A stretch of 64,000 nt of DNA. Origin: Hymenobacter terrenus. GTDB lineage: Bacteria > Bacteroidota > Bacteroidia > Cytophagales > Hymenobacteraceae. How positions within the stretch are numbered: the stretch's first letter is position 1; every line of letters starts with the position of its first letter. The notes below the pieces were generated by a model. The model searched no databases and was not told where the DNA came from. It saw only the letters and a program-made list of their open reading frames with translations. Positions 51,162-59,458 of the stretch are shown piece after piece. Made by a program: the position numbers and the translations under genes. The stretch covers positions 1 through 64,000 of the forward strand of contig NZ_LATM01000004.1 of assembly GCF_000972495.1 (NCBI RefSeq), in the 5' to 3' direction.

Positions 51162-51170
51162 TTTTCCACA
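51162..51170. promoter_or_regulatory. Possible DnaA box upstream of nrdA
   Basis: TTTTCCACA matches the relaxed DnaA consensus TTWTNCACA. It lies 187 nt upstream of the nrdA start. A single site of this kind is weak evidence. Confidence 0.3.
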
Positions 51171-51212
51171 AAGGACCTGAAATGGGACGTAAGCGCATAT
51201 TTCCGGGACATT

Positions 51213-51220
51213 TATCTTTG
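51213..51220 (+). promoter_or_regulatory. -7 element giving a leaderless mRNA
   Basis: TATCTTTG is a perfect TAnnTTTG, ending five nt before the ATG of the esterase gene. Confidence 0.6.
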
Positions 51221-51225
51221 CCAAT

Positions 51226-51882
51226 ATGATTAGTCGTCAACCTACTTGTGGCGCTGCCTCCGGCCTGGGGTATCTCTATGCCGAGCCTGCCACAGAGCCA
51301 CCCCCAGCCGGCTGGCCGCTGGTGGTGTTCCTGCACGGCTCGGGCGAGCGGGGCAACGTCCCGGAAGCTGTGGCAGCCTACGGCTTACCGGCATACGTAG
51401 CGGCAGGCCAGGAATTGCCATTTGCTTTGGCCAGCCCGCAGTGCCCCGCCGCCACCCGCTGGGAGCCGCACCTGCCGGCTCTCGCGGCGCTCATCGGCGA
51501 GCTGTGTGCCAACCGCCCCATTGACGCCACACGGGTGTACGTCACTGGCCTGAGCATGGGCGAGCAGGGCGCGTGGCAACTGGCAGCCCGCTACCCGGCG
51601 CTCCTGGCTGCTGCGGTCCCCATTTGCGGTCGGGGCTGCCCAGACGAGGCGGCGCAGCTGCGACACCTGCCCGTCTGGGTATTCCATGGGCTGGACGATG
51701 CCTTGGTGCCCGCCGCTGAGATCGAAGGCATGGTAGCCGCGCTCCAAGCTGGTGGCGCAGCGCCCCGTCTCACGCTCTACCCCGGCGTGGGCCACTTCGA
51801 CGTTTGGGACCGTGCCTACGCCGAGCCGGAGCTGTGGCCCTGGCTATTGGCCCACAAGCGGCGCTCGGCAGTGGGTGAATAA
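51226..51882 (+). CDS. Alpha/beta-hydrolase, phospholipase/carboxylesterase (dienelactone-hydrolase-like)
   Basis: 218 residues. VVFLHGSGERGN is the oxyanion region, GLSMGEQGAW carries the nucleophile Ser (Gly-Leu-Ser-Met-Gly), VFHGLDDALVP the Asp and GVGHFDVW the His. No signal peptide. Likely an intracellular esterase. Single gene, leaderless-type promoter. Confidence 0.9.
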   Translation: MISRQPTCGAASGLGYLYAEPATEPPPAGWPLVVFLHGSGERGNVPEAVAAYGLPAYVAAGQELPFALASPQCPAATRWEPHLPALAALIGELCANRPIDATRVYVTGLSMGEQGAWQLAARYPALLAAAVPICGRGCPDEAAQLRHLPVWVFHGLDDALVPAAEIEGMVAALQAGGAAPRLTLYPGVGHFDVWDRAYAEPELWPWLLAHKRRSAVGE

Positions 51883-51923
51883 AGGTGTTCTTGAAACTGG
51901 CATAGCGAGCATCAGAAGCAAGA

Positions 51924-51954
51924 AAGCCCGTTCCTGCTGATGCAGCACGGGCTT
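51924..51954. terminator. Terminator between convergent genes
   Basis: AAGCCCGT (51924-51931) pairs perfectly with ACGGGCTT (51947-51954) around a 15-nt loop, between the convergent esterase and YceI genes. Confidence 0.7.
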
Positions 51955-51972
51955 CTATTGTGCTCAGGCAGC

Positions 51973-52578
51973 TTACCGGACGGCCGTGGAGGCAGCAGTC
52001 GGCGAGCAAGTCAGTATGACGCTCACGTCAATAGATTTGGCAATGTTGTTCCGCACCAGCGCCGGAATCTTAATTTTGAAGTCAGCCGGCGCGATGGCGA
52101 ATTTCGACGTCACGACCAGTTTATTATCGCGCAGCTGCAAGGTGCCGGGCACCCGCACTTTCCGCTTCACGCCGTGGATACTGAGGAAACCCTCCACGTA
52201 CACTGGCTGCGGGCCGTTGCAGAGCATGGTTTCGTCGGGTATCGTCAGTAGCTTGCCCGTGAACCGCGCCCGCGGGTGCTTCTCCGACTCGGCGTAGTTT
52301 TCGTTGAAATGCTCCTGCATCAACGTGTTCTTAAACTGGAAATCTCGCATCAGCATCGAGAAAGCCAATTGCCCAATGGCCAGCTCAAAAATGGCCGCCA
52401 CCCGCGAGTTAAGGGCCTCAATATCCTCCAGCGGCGCCGAGGAAAAAAACGTAATTTGTCCATTGGCAGTGGTGTAGCGCGAGAGCGGGGCCACCACGGC
52501 AGGGGGAGTGGTAGGTTGGGCCTGCACCACCGTGGTAGCAGTCATTAGGCTCAATGACAAGAGCATTCCATATTTCAT
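51973..52578 (-). CDS. YceI-family secreted protein
   Basis: 201 residues. Signal peptide (MKYGMLLSLSLMTATTVVQAQ), then a lipocalin-like YceI barrel: RYTTANGQITFFSSAPLEDIEALN, MRDFQFKNTLMQEHFNENYAESEKHPRARFTG and VPGTLQLRDNKLVVTSKFAI. YceI proteins bind isoprenoid-like lipids. The ATG at 52578 begins the signal peptide. Confidence 0.9.
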   Translation of the reverse strand: MKYGMLLSLSLMTATTVVQAQPTTPPAVVAPLSRYTTANGQITFFSSAPLEDIEALNSRVAAIFELAIGQLAFSMLMRDFQFKNTLMQEHFNENYAESEKHPRARFTGKLLTIPDETMLCNGPQPVYVEGFLSIHGVKRKVRVPGTLQLRDNKLVVTSKFAIAPADFKIKIPALVRNNIAKSIDVSVILTCSPTAASTAVR

Positions 52579-52669
52579 AGCTAAAATAGGGAGTCGTAGG
52601 AGTAATAGAAAGGAGCGACGGGCCAGCGGCTCGACAACGTTCACTCGGCGACTGCTCTCGAAGAGTTGC

Positions 52670-52891
52670 CTACTGCTCGCCCCGCCGGGCCCACCACCAT
52701 ACCCCTACTACCACCAGCACCGCGCCCCCCACCAGCGCCCCAATCGTGACGGGCGGCCCCAAAGCCTTGCACGAACACGACGCAAATACCGGCCGGCCGT
52801 TGAACCGCAGCCGGCGGCGGCAAAAAGCACAAGGCCTGAGATTGGGGTCTACTTGGCCTGGCAACGGCCATTCTTTGAGCGGAGAAGTCAT
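52670..52891 (-). CDS. Small zinc-ribbon-like single-pass membrane protein
   Basis: 73 residues. NLRPCAFCRRRLRFNGRPVFASCSCKALG has a C-x-x-C ... C-x-C pattern that could bind zinc. VTIGALVGGAVLVVVGVWWWARRG is one membrane helix at the C-terminus. No family recognised. It lies between the YceI gene and the lipid operon and is in the same orientation as both. Probably real from composition. Confidence 0.5.
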   Translation of the reverse strand: MTSPLKEWPLPGQVDPNLRPCAFCRRRLRFNGRPVFASCSCKALGPPVTIGALVGGAVLVVVGVWWWARRGEQ

Positions 52892-52973
52892 TGAACTGAG
52901 GGATAATGGTGAAAAAGCACAAGCGTAGCCCATGGGCAGAGCTACATACCGTGTTTCTTAAAAGGTCACCTCT

Positions 52974-53393
52974 CTACCAAAGCCGGCAAGCCAGTGCCAC
53001 CAGCACTAATGCCGCTTGCACCACTACCACGCCGGCTTGCCGGCGCACCAGCCGGCGCGCGCCCTGCCAGCGGCTCGCCATGGCACGCGCCCCCGGAGCA
53101 GCCTTTCGACCCAGAAAATCCGCCAAAGCTGCGTCGAAGGCTTCCAACTGCCCCGGCTGCTCGTGGAGCAGGGTGAAAAACTCTACATCCAGCGCCACGC
53201 GCCAGGCAAAATACTTCTCCACCAGTCCCAGAATCAGCGCGGCCACGAGGGCAGCCATTGGGAGCGGCGCCACCGGTGCCCATACCAGCACCAGCGTACC
53301 AAGCAGCAGCACCGACGAGCCGCCATCCAGCACCCGGCCCGCTTTCAGGAAGCCCAGCAATACGCGCAAGGCCATTGGCGGCTCTGCATTCAT
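52974..53393 (-). CDS. Small membrane protein at the end of the lipid operon
   Basis: 139 residues with two N-terminal membrane segments (LLLGTLVLVWAPVAPLPMAALVAALILGL) and one C-terminal (GVVVVQAALVLVALACRLW), with a basic and acidic middle (DVEFFTLLHEQPGQLEAFDAALADFLG). The ATG at 53393 overlaps the stop of the PAP2-phosphatase gene by four bases (ATGA), so it is translationally coupled. This ties it to the lipid pathway. No family recognised with confidence. Confidence 0.7.
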   Translation of the reverse strand: MNAEPPMALRVLLGFLKAGRVLDGGSSVLLLGTLVLVWAPVAPLPMAALVAALILGLVEKYFAWRVALDVEFFTLLHEQPGQLEAFDAALADFLGRKAAPGARAMASRWQGARRLVRRQAGVVVVQAALVLVALACRLW

Positions 53394-54760
53394 GGTAAGG
53401 TAGGTGAAAGAGTGAAAGCCGTGGGCAAACTTGCATGGTAGTCCGCCAACGCCGCCCGGTACGCCGCCGAAAACACTACCTGCGGGCGGGCAGCGCGCAA
53501 CCGGGCAATGGCCGCGTCGGGCGTAGCGGCGGCGCCGCGGTGCAGCAGCCAGGCGGCCACCGCCACGGCGCTGCGCGAGTAGCCGAGCGCGCAATGCACC
53601 AGCACTGGCTGGTGCGGCTCCAACTCATCGAGGGCCGCGACGGCCCGCGCCAGCTGTCCCACCGACGGTGCCACTAGGTCAAGCAGCGGCACGCTACGGT
53701 GCGGCAACCTACGGGCGGTGGCGTCGAGGCTGAATTCGGCGGTTAGGTCCAGCACTGCGCCGGGTCGCTGGGCGCGCCAGTCGGTCCGGCCGGGCGCGCG
53801 GCCCAGCCAGATACCCGGCACCACTTCTACGCAGGGAGCCGTGCCGCGCGTAAACCAGCGCGACGACCACCAGGCGCCCACCCGGTACGGGGCCAGTAGC
53901 ACCCGGGCCGCCCAGCACAGCCGCCCGTCATGCTTCTGAAACACGCTGGTCCCCAACCCCGCGTAGGCCAGCCCCACGAGCAGCAGCGCCCCACTGGGCC
54001 ACAGCAGCAGCCAGCCCCAGCCGCCCAAAGCGACGGCCAGCCCAAAGCACAGCAGCGCAACCAGCAAATAAGCCGCCACCAGTTTGCGCCGCAACGGGTA
54101 GTCGGCCGGGGCTGGGGCGCGTTGCCACACCACCGGGGCATTGGGGAAAAGGTAAACACAAACCACCCCGACCGCCGCCCCCGCCACTCCATCAATAAAA
54201 TGGTGTTGGTAGGTAGTAAAAACCGACAGCGCAATCAGAAAAAACCAGCCGTGAACCGCCCACCGCGCCACCCCACGCACGTGGCGGGCAAACACCAGCC
54301 ACACCAGCAGCACCAGGCTGATATGCAGCGAAGGCGCCTGATTGTAAGGCTTGTCAAAACCCATCAGCACGTCGAATAAAGCGCCATTGAAGCCACTGGT
54401 AGCTGGCCGCACGAAACTGAATTGCAGCGGAAACAGTAGAAATCCCGCCACCGAAATCAAGCTGGCGCTGAATAACCGTTTGGCGTGCGTATCCAGCTCG
54501 GCCCGCGTGGCGCACAGAAACAAGGACCCCGCATAAAACGCATCCAGCGACATGTAGGGCAAGATGGTCCAGTCCCAGAAGGGTATGTATTTCTCCCACC
54601 CAAACACCACCGAATCCACGTGGACCAGTTGACCGGTCCACCAATTGGTGAAGCCGTAAGACAGAAAGAAAAACGGCCCCAGCACCGCCAGCCACCCCGC
54701 CGCCCGCCGCCAGGGGCGGGGCTCGGGAGCAGTGACTAGAGATGGAGCTGCGAGGTTCAT
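53390..54760 (-). CDS. ynbD: PAP2 - dual-specificity phosphatase fusion (YnbD-like)
   Basis: 456 residues. PAP2/inositolphosphotransferase-like membrane domain (about 20-300) with FVRPATSGF, the PSLH and TYQHHFIDGVAGAAVG parts of the PAP2 signature, and six or more helices. Then a dual-specificity/Tyr phosphatase domain (about 330-450) with the catalytic P-loop VHCALGYSRSA (Cys-x5-Arg) and upstream VLDLTAEF. The fusion matches E. coli YnbD. The PAP2 part acts on the outer membrane leaflet or periplasm, the phosphatase part in the cytoplasm. It could dephosphorylate a lipid intermediate or transfer a headgroup. Start 54760 was chosen; upstream frame codons overlap the preceding gene. Confidence 0.85.
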   Translation of the reverse strand: MNLAAPSLVTAPEPRPWRRAAGWLAVLGPFFFLSYGFTNWWTGQLVHVDSVVFGWEKYIPFWDWTILPYMSLDAFYAGSLFLCATRAELDTHAKRLFSASLISVAGFLLFPLQFSFVRPATSGFNGALFDVLMGFDKPYNQAPSLHISLVLLVWLVFARHVRGVARWAVHGWFFLIALSVFTTYQHHFIDGVAGAAVGVVCVYLFPNAPVVWQRAPAPADYPLRRKLVAAYLLVALLCFGLAVALGGWGWLLLWPSGALLLVGLAYAGLGTSVFQKHDGRLCWAARVLLAPYRVGAWWSSRWFTRGTAPCVEVVPGIWLGRAPGRTDWRAQRPGAVLDLTAEFSLDATARRLPHRSVPLLDLVAPSVGQLARAVAALDELEPHQPVLVHCALGYSRSAVAVAAWLLHRGAAATPDAAIARLRAARPQVVFSAAYRAALADYHASLPTAFTLSPTLP

Positions 54761-54813
54761 GCTGGTGGTTGCGGGCAAGAGAAAAGGAATAGCATTTCTG
54801 GTAAGCCCAGGTG

Positions 54814-56586
54814 CTACTTGCGCCGGGCCAGCGACACGCTGAAAATACCCCACTGGTCGCTCAGCTGGTCGAATTTTTCGAACCCGGCCTCGGTTACCAG
54901 CTCGTCCATTTCGGCTTGCACGCGGCGGCGCATTACCCAGGCGGCACCTTCGCGGTGGCTGGTCAGCGAGCGGGCAATCATCTCCAGTTGCGGGTGCCAG
55001 GGCTGGTTGGTATACACAATGTAGCCGCCGGATGGCACGGCTGCGGCCAGTCCGTTTAGAGCTTTCATCACCAACGCATTATCCGAGAATAACTCAAACA
55101 AGCCTGATACCACGGCCAGCGTGGGGCGCGGCTGCAGGCTCGCTAAGGACTCCTGGTCGAAGGCGTCGCCTTGCTGAAACTCGGCGACATCAGTCAAGCC
55201 TTTTTCGGCAATCAGGCGGCGGCCGGCTTCCACGTTGGCCAGGCTGTAGTCGCGCAGCAGGATGTGCTGGGCCTGCCCCGGCCGCCCCGCCAGCGCCTCC
55301 AGAATGTAGCGCCCGTGGCCGGCCGCGATGTCCACGATGCGCACGGGCTGACCGGCGGCGTGCAGCAAATCGATGGCTCGCCCGATGAGCTTTTCTACGT
55401 GCGTTTTGCGAATGCGAATGCCGCGCCAGCCAATGCTGTTCAGGAAAACGTAGTCGACCAGCTTGCCGATGGGCGTGAAGCCCTGGTTGCGGTTGCGGTA
55501 CACGTAGTCGAGCGTGCTGCCCGAGTCGAAACCCGTGGCCAAGCTGTTTTTGATGCCCGTCGAGAACCGGCCACCTACCTTAATCCAGAACCGGCCCATG
55601 GTCCAGTACGCGCGCGCCAGCGCCGATTGCGCGGGGCGGCTGAGCTGGTCGAACTCGGCTTTGGTGTAGCCGCGCTGGTCGGCGTCGAGCAGGCTGGATT
55701 GCCCGGGTACCGCCGCGAAGGCCCGCGTAATAAAGTCGCGCACCAGTGCCACGGCCGGCGCCCGGTCCCGCTCGCCCAGCGTATCGTGCAAGAAGCCGTC
55801 GAGCACGTGCATCTCCTTCACCGGGCTGCTGATGCGGTCGAAGAACTGCTGCTGCGGCTTCTGGTACACCACTTGGTCGTTGCCGGAGACGAGCAGCTGG
55901 GTGGGCACGTGAATGGCCGCCGCATCGGCAATAATACGGTCGGCGGCGTCGTTCACTTCCAGCAGAATATTCACCGAGATGGGCCGCGTAATGAGCGGGT
56001 CGCTGTTGTAGGAAGCAATGCGGGCTTCGTCGTGCGTGAGCTGGGTAGCTTTCACGTAGGACTTCACGAAGTAATTGCCAATTACGGCGTGCAGCAGCGT
56101 CAGGCCCTGGAGGGCACCGGGCACTATCAGGTTGATTTTGAAGGCGGGCGATGCCAGCACCATGCCGCGCAGACGGGGCGCGTAGTCGTGCACCCAGGTG
56201 GCCACCGTCACGGCGCCGAAGCTTTGGCCCAGCACCACCACGTTCTCGGTCGCGATGCCGTGCTGGGTGGCGATGTGCCGCACGAAGGCGTCCACGTCTT
56301 TCACCAGCACGCCAAAATTGTCGGCGTAGCCCCGCTCGCCGGGCGAGCAGCCCAGGCCCCGCGAATCCCAGGCGAAGAAATCGTAGTCGGGCAGCGCCAA
56401 CTCATCGACCAAGTGCCCCATGCGCCCGCCGTGCTCGTGGCCGCGGTGGAACAGCACCACGGCTTTTTTCCCGGCTGCCGGCTCCGTAGCCGGCCAGTGC
56501 CGGTAGAACAACAAAGTCGCGTCGAAGGAAGGAAATTGCTGCTCAGCGCAGGGACGGGCAGTGGTGTAAGTCGTAGCCGTTAGCAT
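54814..56586 (-). CDS. ynbC: Alpha/beta-hydrolase - SAM methyltransferase fusion (YnbC-like)
   Basis: 590 residues. Hydrolase domain (about 20-300): VVLFHRGHEHGGRMGHLVDEL, WDSRGLG, VVLGQSFGAVTVATW (nucleophile Ser in GQSFG), with Asp in VSGNDQV and a C-terminal His. After a linker, a class I SAM methyltransferase domain (about 400-585) with IVDIAAGHGRYILEAL as the SAM-binding loop, LRDYSLANVEAGRRL and VVSGLFELF. The order matches E. coli YnbC. It may hydrolyse and methylate one lipid substrate. Start 56586 was chosen (ATG, no signal peptide). Confidence 0.87.
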   Translation of the reverse strand: MLTATTYTTARPCAEQQFPSFDATLLFYRHWPATEPAAGKKAVVLFHRGHEHGGRMGHLVDELALPDYDFFAWDSRGLGCSPGERGYADNFGVLVKDVDAFVRHIATQHGIATENVVVLGQSFGAVTVATWVHDYAPRLRGMVLASPAFKINLIVPGALQGLTLLHAVIGNYFVKSYVKATQLTHDEARIASYNSDPLITRPISVNILLEVNDAADRIIADAAAIHVPTQLLVSGNDQVVYQKPQQQFFDRISSPVKEMHVLDGFLHDTLGERDRAPAVALVRDFITRAFAAVPGQSSLLDADQRGYTKAEFDQLSRPAQSALARAYWTMGRFWIKVGGRFSTGIKNSLATGFDSGSTLDYVYRNRNQGFTPIGKLVDYVFLNSIGWRGIRIRKTHVEKLIGRAIDLLHAAGQPVRIVDIAAGHGRYILEALAGRPGQAQHILLRDYSLANVEAGRRLIAEKGLTDVAEFQQGDAFDQESLASLQPRPTLAVVSGLFELFSDNALVMKALNGLAAAVPSGGYIVYTNQPWHPQLEMIARSLTSHREGAAWVMRRRVQAEMDELVTEAGFEKFDQLSDQWGIFSVSLARRK

Positions 56587-56698
56587 ATTGTTGACAGGAG
56601 ATTTAACAGAAAGCCGAATTGCCAACTGGCATCAGCGGAGTACTTATAGAGGGGTGGAAACCGGGCGTCGGGCCGCAGCGACTAAGCCGCAAAAGCTA

Positions 56699-57358
56699 CT
56701 AGTCGTCTTCAACCGGAATGTATACTTTGTGCCGGAGCTTGTGGAACTGCTCGCGCAAGGCGTGCATGAACCCCGCTTTGTCGTCGACCCAGCGCAGGGC
56801 GTTGCCCACGGCCACTTTCACGTAGAACGGCACCGGAATCAGGGTGCCTTTGGGCATCGATTTGCCTAGGCCATGCATGTACACCGGCACCACCGGTGCG
56901 TGTGGAAAGCGTTTAGCCAGGTACCAGATTCCGGCTTTTAGCTCGGCCATCTGCTCGGGCTGGCCACGGGTGCCTTCGGGAAAAATCACCAGCACCTTGC
57001 CGGCTTCCAACGCCCGGTAGCACTCGGTAAGAGGGTCTTCCTCGCCGAGCTGCACGGCCCCGCGCACCACCGGAATAATGCCGATGACGTGCCGGGAAAA
57101 CCACCGCAGCCACCAGCTCTTGTGGAAGTAATCGGCCGCGGCGGCAGGCTGAATGTTGGGGATGCTGAGCAAGGGAAACAACGAGAGCAGCGTCAGAATG
57201 TCGAGGTGACTGTTGTGGTTGGCCGCGATAATGGCGGGGCCTTTCGACGGCAGCCGCTCGCGGTGGCGCACATGGATGCCGAGCCACAGCAGCACCACCG
57301 GGTAGGCCACGCCCACCACAAACAGCAGCCGCAACGATGCTCCAAACCAACCGCGCAT
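56699..57358 (-). CDS. plsC: 1-acyl-sn-glycerol-3-phosphate acyltransferase (PlsC family)
   Basis: 219 residues. One N-terminal membrane helix, then the acyltransferase motifs ANHNSHLDILT (HX4D) and FPEGTRGQPEQM (motif III). It transfers an acyl chain from acyl-ACP or acyl-CoA to lysophosphatidic acid at sn-2, or to a related acceptor. It lies 6 nt below the CdsA-type gene stop. In the E. coli ynb set this enzyme is not encoded in the cluster, so its presence completes the lipid pathway here. Confidence 0.92.
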   Translation of the reverse strand: MRGWFGASLRLLFVVGVAYPVVLLWLGIHVRHRERLPSKGPAIIAANHNSHLDILTLLSLFPLLSIPNIQPAAAADYFHKSWWLRWFSRHVIGIIPVVRGAVQLGEEDPLTECYRALEAGKVLVIFPEGTRGQPEQMAELKAGIWYLAKRFPHAPVVPVYMHGLGKSMPKGTLIPVPFYVKVAVGNALRWVDDKAGFMHALREQFHKLRHKVYIPVEDD

Positions 57359-57364
57359 GGGCTT

Positions 57365-58297
57365 TTAGTAGTAGAAATAATAAACGAAGTGAAAAAACAG
57401 CGGCGCCGTGTAGGTCAGCGAGTCGAGCCGGTCGAGAATACCGCCGTGGCCCGGCAGCAGGCGGCCAGCATCTTTCACCCCAATGTCGCGCTTAACGGCC
57501 GAAATCACAACGTCGCCGGTGAAGCCAAACAGGCTGATGAGCACGCCCGCCAGCAGTGAGTAAAGCGGACTCAGGGGCGTAAACCACGGCCCCATCAGCC
57601 AAGCCAGGAGCGTGGTGGTGATGATGCCGCCCACCAAGCCCTCCACCGTTTTATTGGGGCTAACCTTGGGGGCTACCTGATGTCGGCCCAACAGCTTGCC
57701 CCACAGGAACTGCGCCACGTCGTTGAGTTGGGTGAGCACCAGCAGGTAAAACACGAGCATCTCGCCCCGCACCTCGCCGTGGGCCCCGGCGTGAGCGGGC
57801 AAAGCCAGCAGGTAAGCCACGTGGCTGATGCTGAATACCGTTGTCATCAGCCCCCAATGGATGGTACCGACAGCCCGCACAAAGCCCTTGGTTTCCCCAT
57901 TTATCACCATGCGCAAGGGTAGCAGCAGAAACACATACACCGGAATGAAGATAATGAACATGCCGTACCAAGCCATGCTCACCCACAAGTACTGCACCGG
58001 AATGGCCAAGTAAGCCAGCAGCAGCACCGAGTTGTCGATGGGCCGCGTGGGAATGAGTGAGATGAACTCTTTGAATGCCATGAAGCTGAGCACCGCCAGC
58101 ACCACCACAGCCACCGTGCGATGGAAACCTAGCGAGAAAAACAGCAAGCTCGCCAGCCACCACCAGGTCTGGATGCGCAGCTTCACCGAAGTATAGTTGC
58201 GCGTGGGATGCAGCCGGATGAGCGTGGCGGTGATGCCGGAAGCTGTCACCAACAACGCCAGAATGGCCCCAAAAGCGTAGGGTAGAATGCCGTACAC
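57365..58297 (-). CDS. cdsA: Phosphatidate cytidylyltransferase (CdsA family, YnbB-like)
   Basis: 310 residues with about eight membrane helices. The family signature at the C-terminus is complete: SAVKRDIGVKDAGRLLPGHG, then GILDRLDS. It makes CDP-diacylglycerol (or a related CDP-lipid) from CTP and phosphatidate. The start codon is GTG (58297), 4 nt after the stop of the upstream gene, so expression is coupled. A second cdsA for general lipid synthesis is expected elsewhere, but cannot be seen here. Confidence 0.92.
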   Translation of the reverse strand: MYGILPYAFGAILALLVTASGITATLIRLHPTRNYTSVKLRIQTWWWLASLLFFSLGFHRTVAVVVLAVLSFMAFKEFISLIPTRPIDNSVLLLAYLAIPVQYLWVSMAWYGMFIIFIPVYVFLLLPLRMVINGETKGFVRAVGTIHWGLMTTVFSISHVAYLLALPAHAGAHGEVRGEMLVFYLLVLTQLNDVAQFLWGKLLGRHQVAPKVSPNKTVEGLVGGIITTTLLAWLMGPWFTPLSPLYSLLAGVLISLFGFTGDVVISAVKRDIGVKDAGRLLPGHGGILDRLDSLTYTAPLFFHFVYYFYY

Positions 58298-58301
58298 GGA
58301 A

Positions 58302-58919
58302 CTACGCGGGTAAGGTCGACGCGACGCGCAGCGCCTGTCGGCCGCGGTTCCAGACGGTGATAATCAGCAGCAAAGTCAAGGCCCCAAAAACATAGTTGAG
58401 GTAAGGCGCCACTTGCAGGCCCAGACCAAGGAGCAGCGCCACCGCCCCAAAAGCAAAGGCCCGGTCGCTCTTGCCGCAGGGCCCATCGTAGCGCCGCCCC
58501 CCGCCTATCACCTGGCCCACCACGCCGATGAACTCACTGAGCACGGCCAGGAACACCACCAGCATTACGAGGCCCGGGTACACGCCCGGCAGCAGCGCAA
58601 ATGGTGCGTACAGTGCCGCATCGGCTACTACGTCGCTGCCTTCATTGAGCAAGGCTCCGAGCTTGCTCTGCTGCCCAAACTCGCGTGCCAGCATGCCATC
58701 CACGGCATTAAGCGCCATGCGGCCGAATAGAAAGGCTGGCAGTAGCCCCCAGCCCCACCGACTCCCAGGAGCCAGCAGCAGCCAGCCCCCGTAGCCCATC
58801 GATGCCAGCATAGCCGCTATCGTCACCCCATTGGCCGTGATGCCGGCGCGGTAGAGGCCCGTCGCCAGCGGCCGAAGCAGCTGCTGAAAGCGGGGTTTCA
58901 ACTCGTAGATGGAAATCAT
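58302..58919 (-). CDS. ynbA: CDP-alcohol phosphatidyltransferase (YnbA-like), first gene of the lipid operon
   Basis: 205 residues, four to six membrane helices. The CDP-alcohol signature DGMLAREFGQQSKLGALLNE, followed by GSDVVAD, has the usual D-G-x2-A-R-x8-G-x3-D-x3-D form. It transfers the CDP-activated lipid to an alcohol headgroup, or the reverse. The acceptor is unknown. First gene of the six-gene minus-strand operon (58919 to 52974). The ATG at 58919 was chosen. Upstream codons of the frame do not look coding. Confidence 0.9.
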   Translation of the reverse strand: MISIYELKPRFQQLLRPLATGLYRAGITANGVTIAAMLASMGYGGWLLLAPGSRWGWGLLPAFLFGRMALNAVDGMLAREFGQQSKLGALLNEGSDVVADAALYAPFALLPGVYPGLVMLVVFLAVLSEFIGVVGQVIGGGRRYDGPCGKSDRAFAFGAVALLLGLGLQVAPYLNYVFGALTLLLIITVWNRGRQALRVASTLPA

Positions 58920-58943
58920 AGAATCAGGAGGTCCGAAAAAACA

Positions 58944-58958
58944 GCAAATGGCATTTGC
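58944..58958. promoter_or_regulatory. Palindrome in the lipid-operon upstream region
   Basis: GCAAATG-G-CATTTGC is a perfect 7-bp inverted repeat 25 nt upstream of the first gene. A candidate operator; no regulator known. Confidence 0.35.
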
Positions 58959-59314
58959 AAAGGCCCAGACGCTGGGCAAAGACTCGTTAAAAACCATTGC
59001 CTAAGCTCAGGCTCAAAGCTAAGGTCAATATTTTAATAGCCTTGAGGTTACTTTTTTTATCGAAGAAGCCTCTTGTCTCAACCGACAGTACTTTCTTCTG
59101 CCTCAAAACTAGGCGCCGCCTCACCTGCTCCCAATTCAAAAACAACAATCATCAGACATTACGCCGAAAGCAAATCAGTGAGCTTTTAACAAATAAGCTC
59201 CTAACTATTAGCGCTGTAAAATTCAATTAAGTCAGACTTTTAGAATAGCTGTGCCTAGTCGTGACGTCTACTTTAGCAGGTCGCTCGTCAAAGGCGCACC
59301 TGTTGATTAGCCGC
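58959..59314. other. AT-rich gap between nrdB and the lipid operon
   Basis: No gene supported here. A plus-strand frame at 58997-59230 exists but has no signal, domain or promoter. The promoter of the lipid operon must lie in this gap; no clear TAnnTTTG was found. Confidence 0.45.
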
Positions 59315-59351
59315 AAAAAAGCCCTGACTTTCCATGAAAGCCAGGGCTTTT
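59315..59351 (-). terminator. Terminator of nrdB
   Basis: AAAAGCCCTG (59317-59326) pairs with 59342-59351, extended by CTTTC/GAAAG inside. On the minus strand six T follow (59315-59320). Confidence 0.85.
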
Positions 59352-59458
59352 AGTTATAATCCTGCTAAGCAGCAGTGTTCATACAAATGCTAACACACAT
59401 CCTCGGATACTACTCATTTAGAGAGATTTAGGGAGACAATTCTACGTCAAGCGACTCC

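Noticed and set aside
52641..52922. An alternative 93-codon frame over the zinc-ribbon gene
   Set aside because: The other frame has the Cys cluster and a membrane helix; this one has only low-complexity Gly/Ala sequence.
58997..59230. A 77-codon frame in the gap after the lipid operon
   Set aside because: Basic, Asn- and Thr-rich, no promoter, no family, in an AT-rich non-coding stretch. Judged chance.
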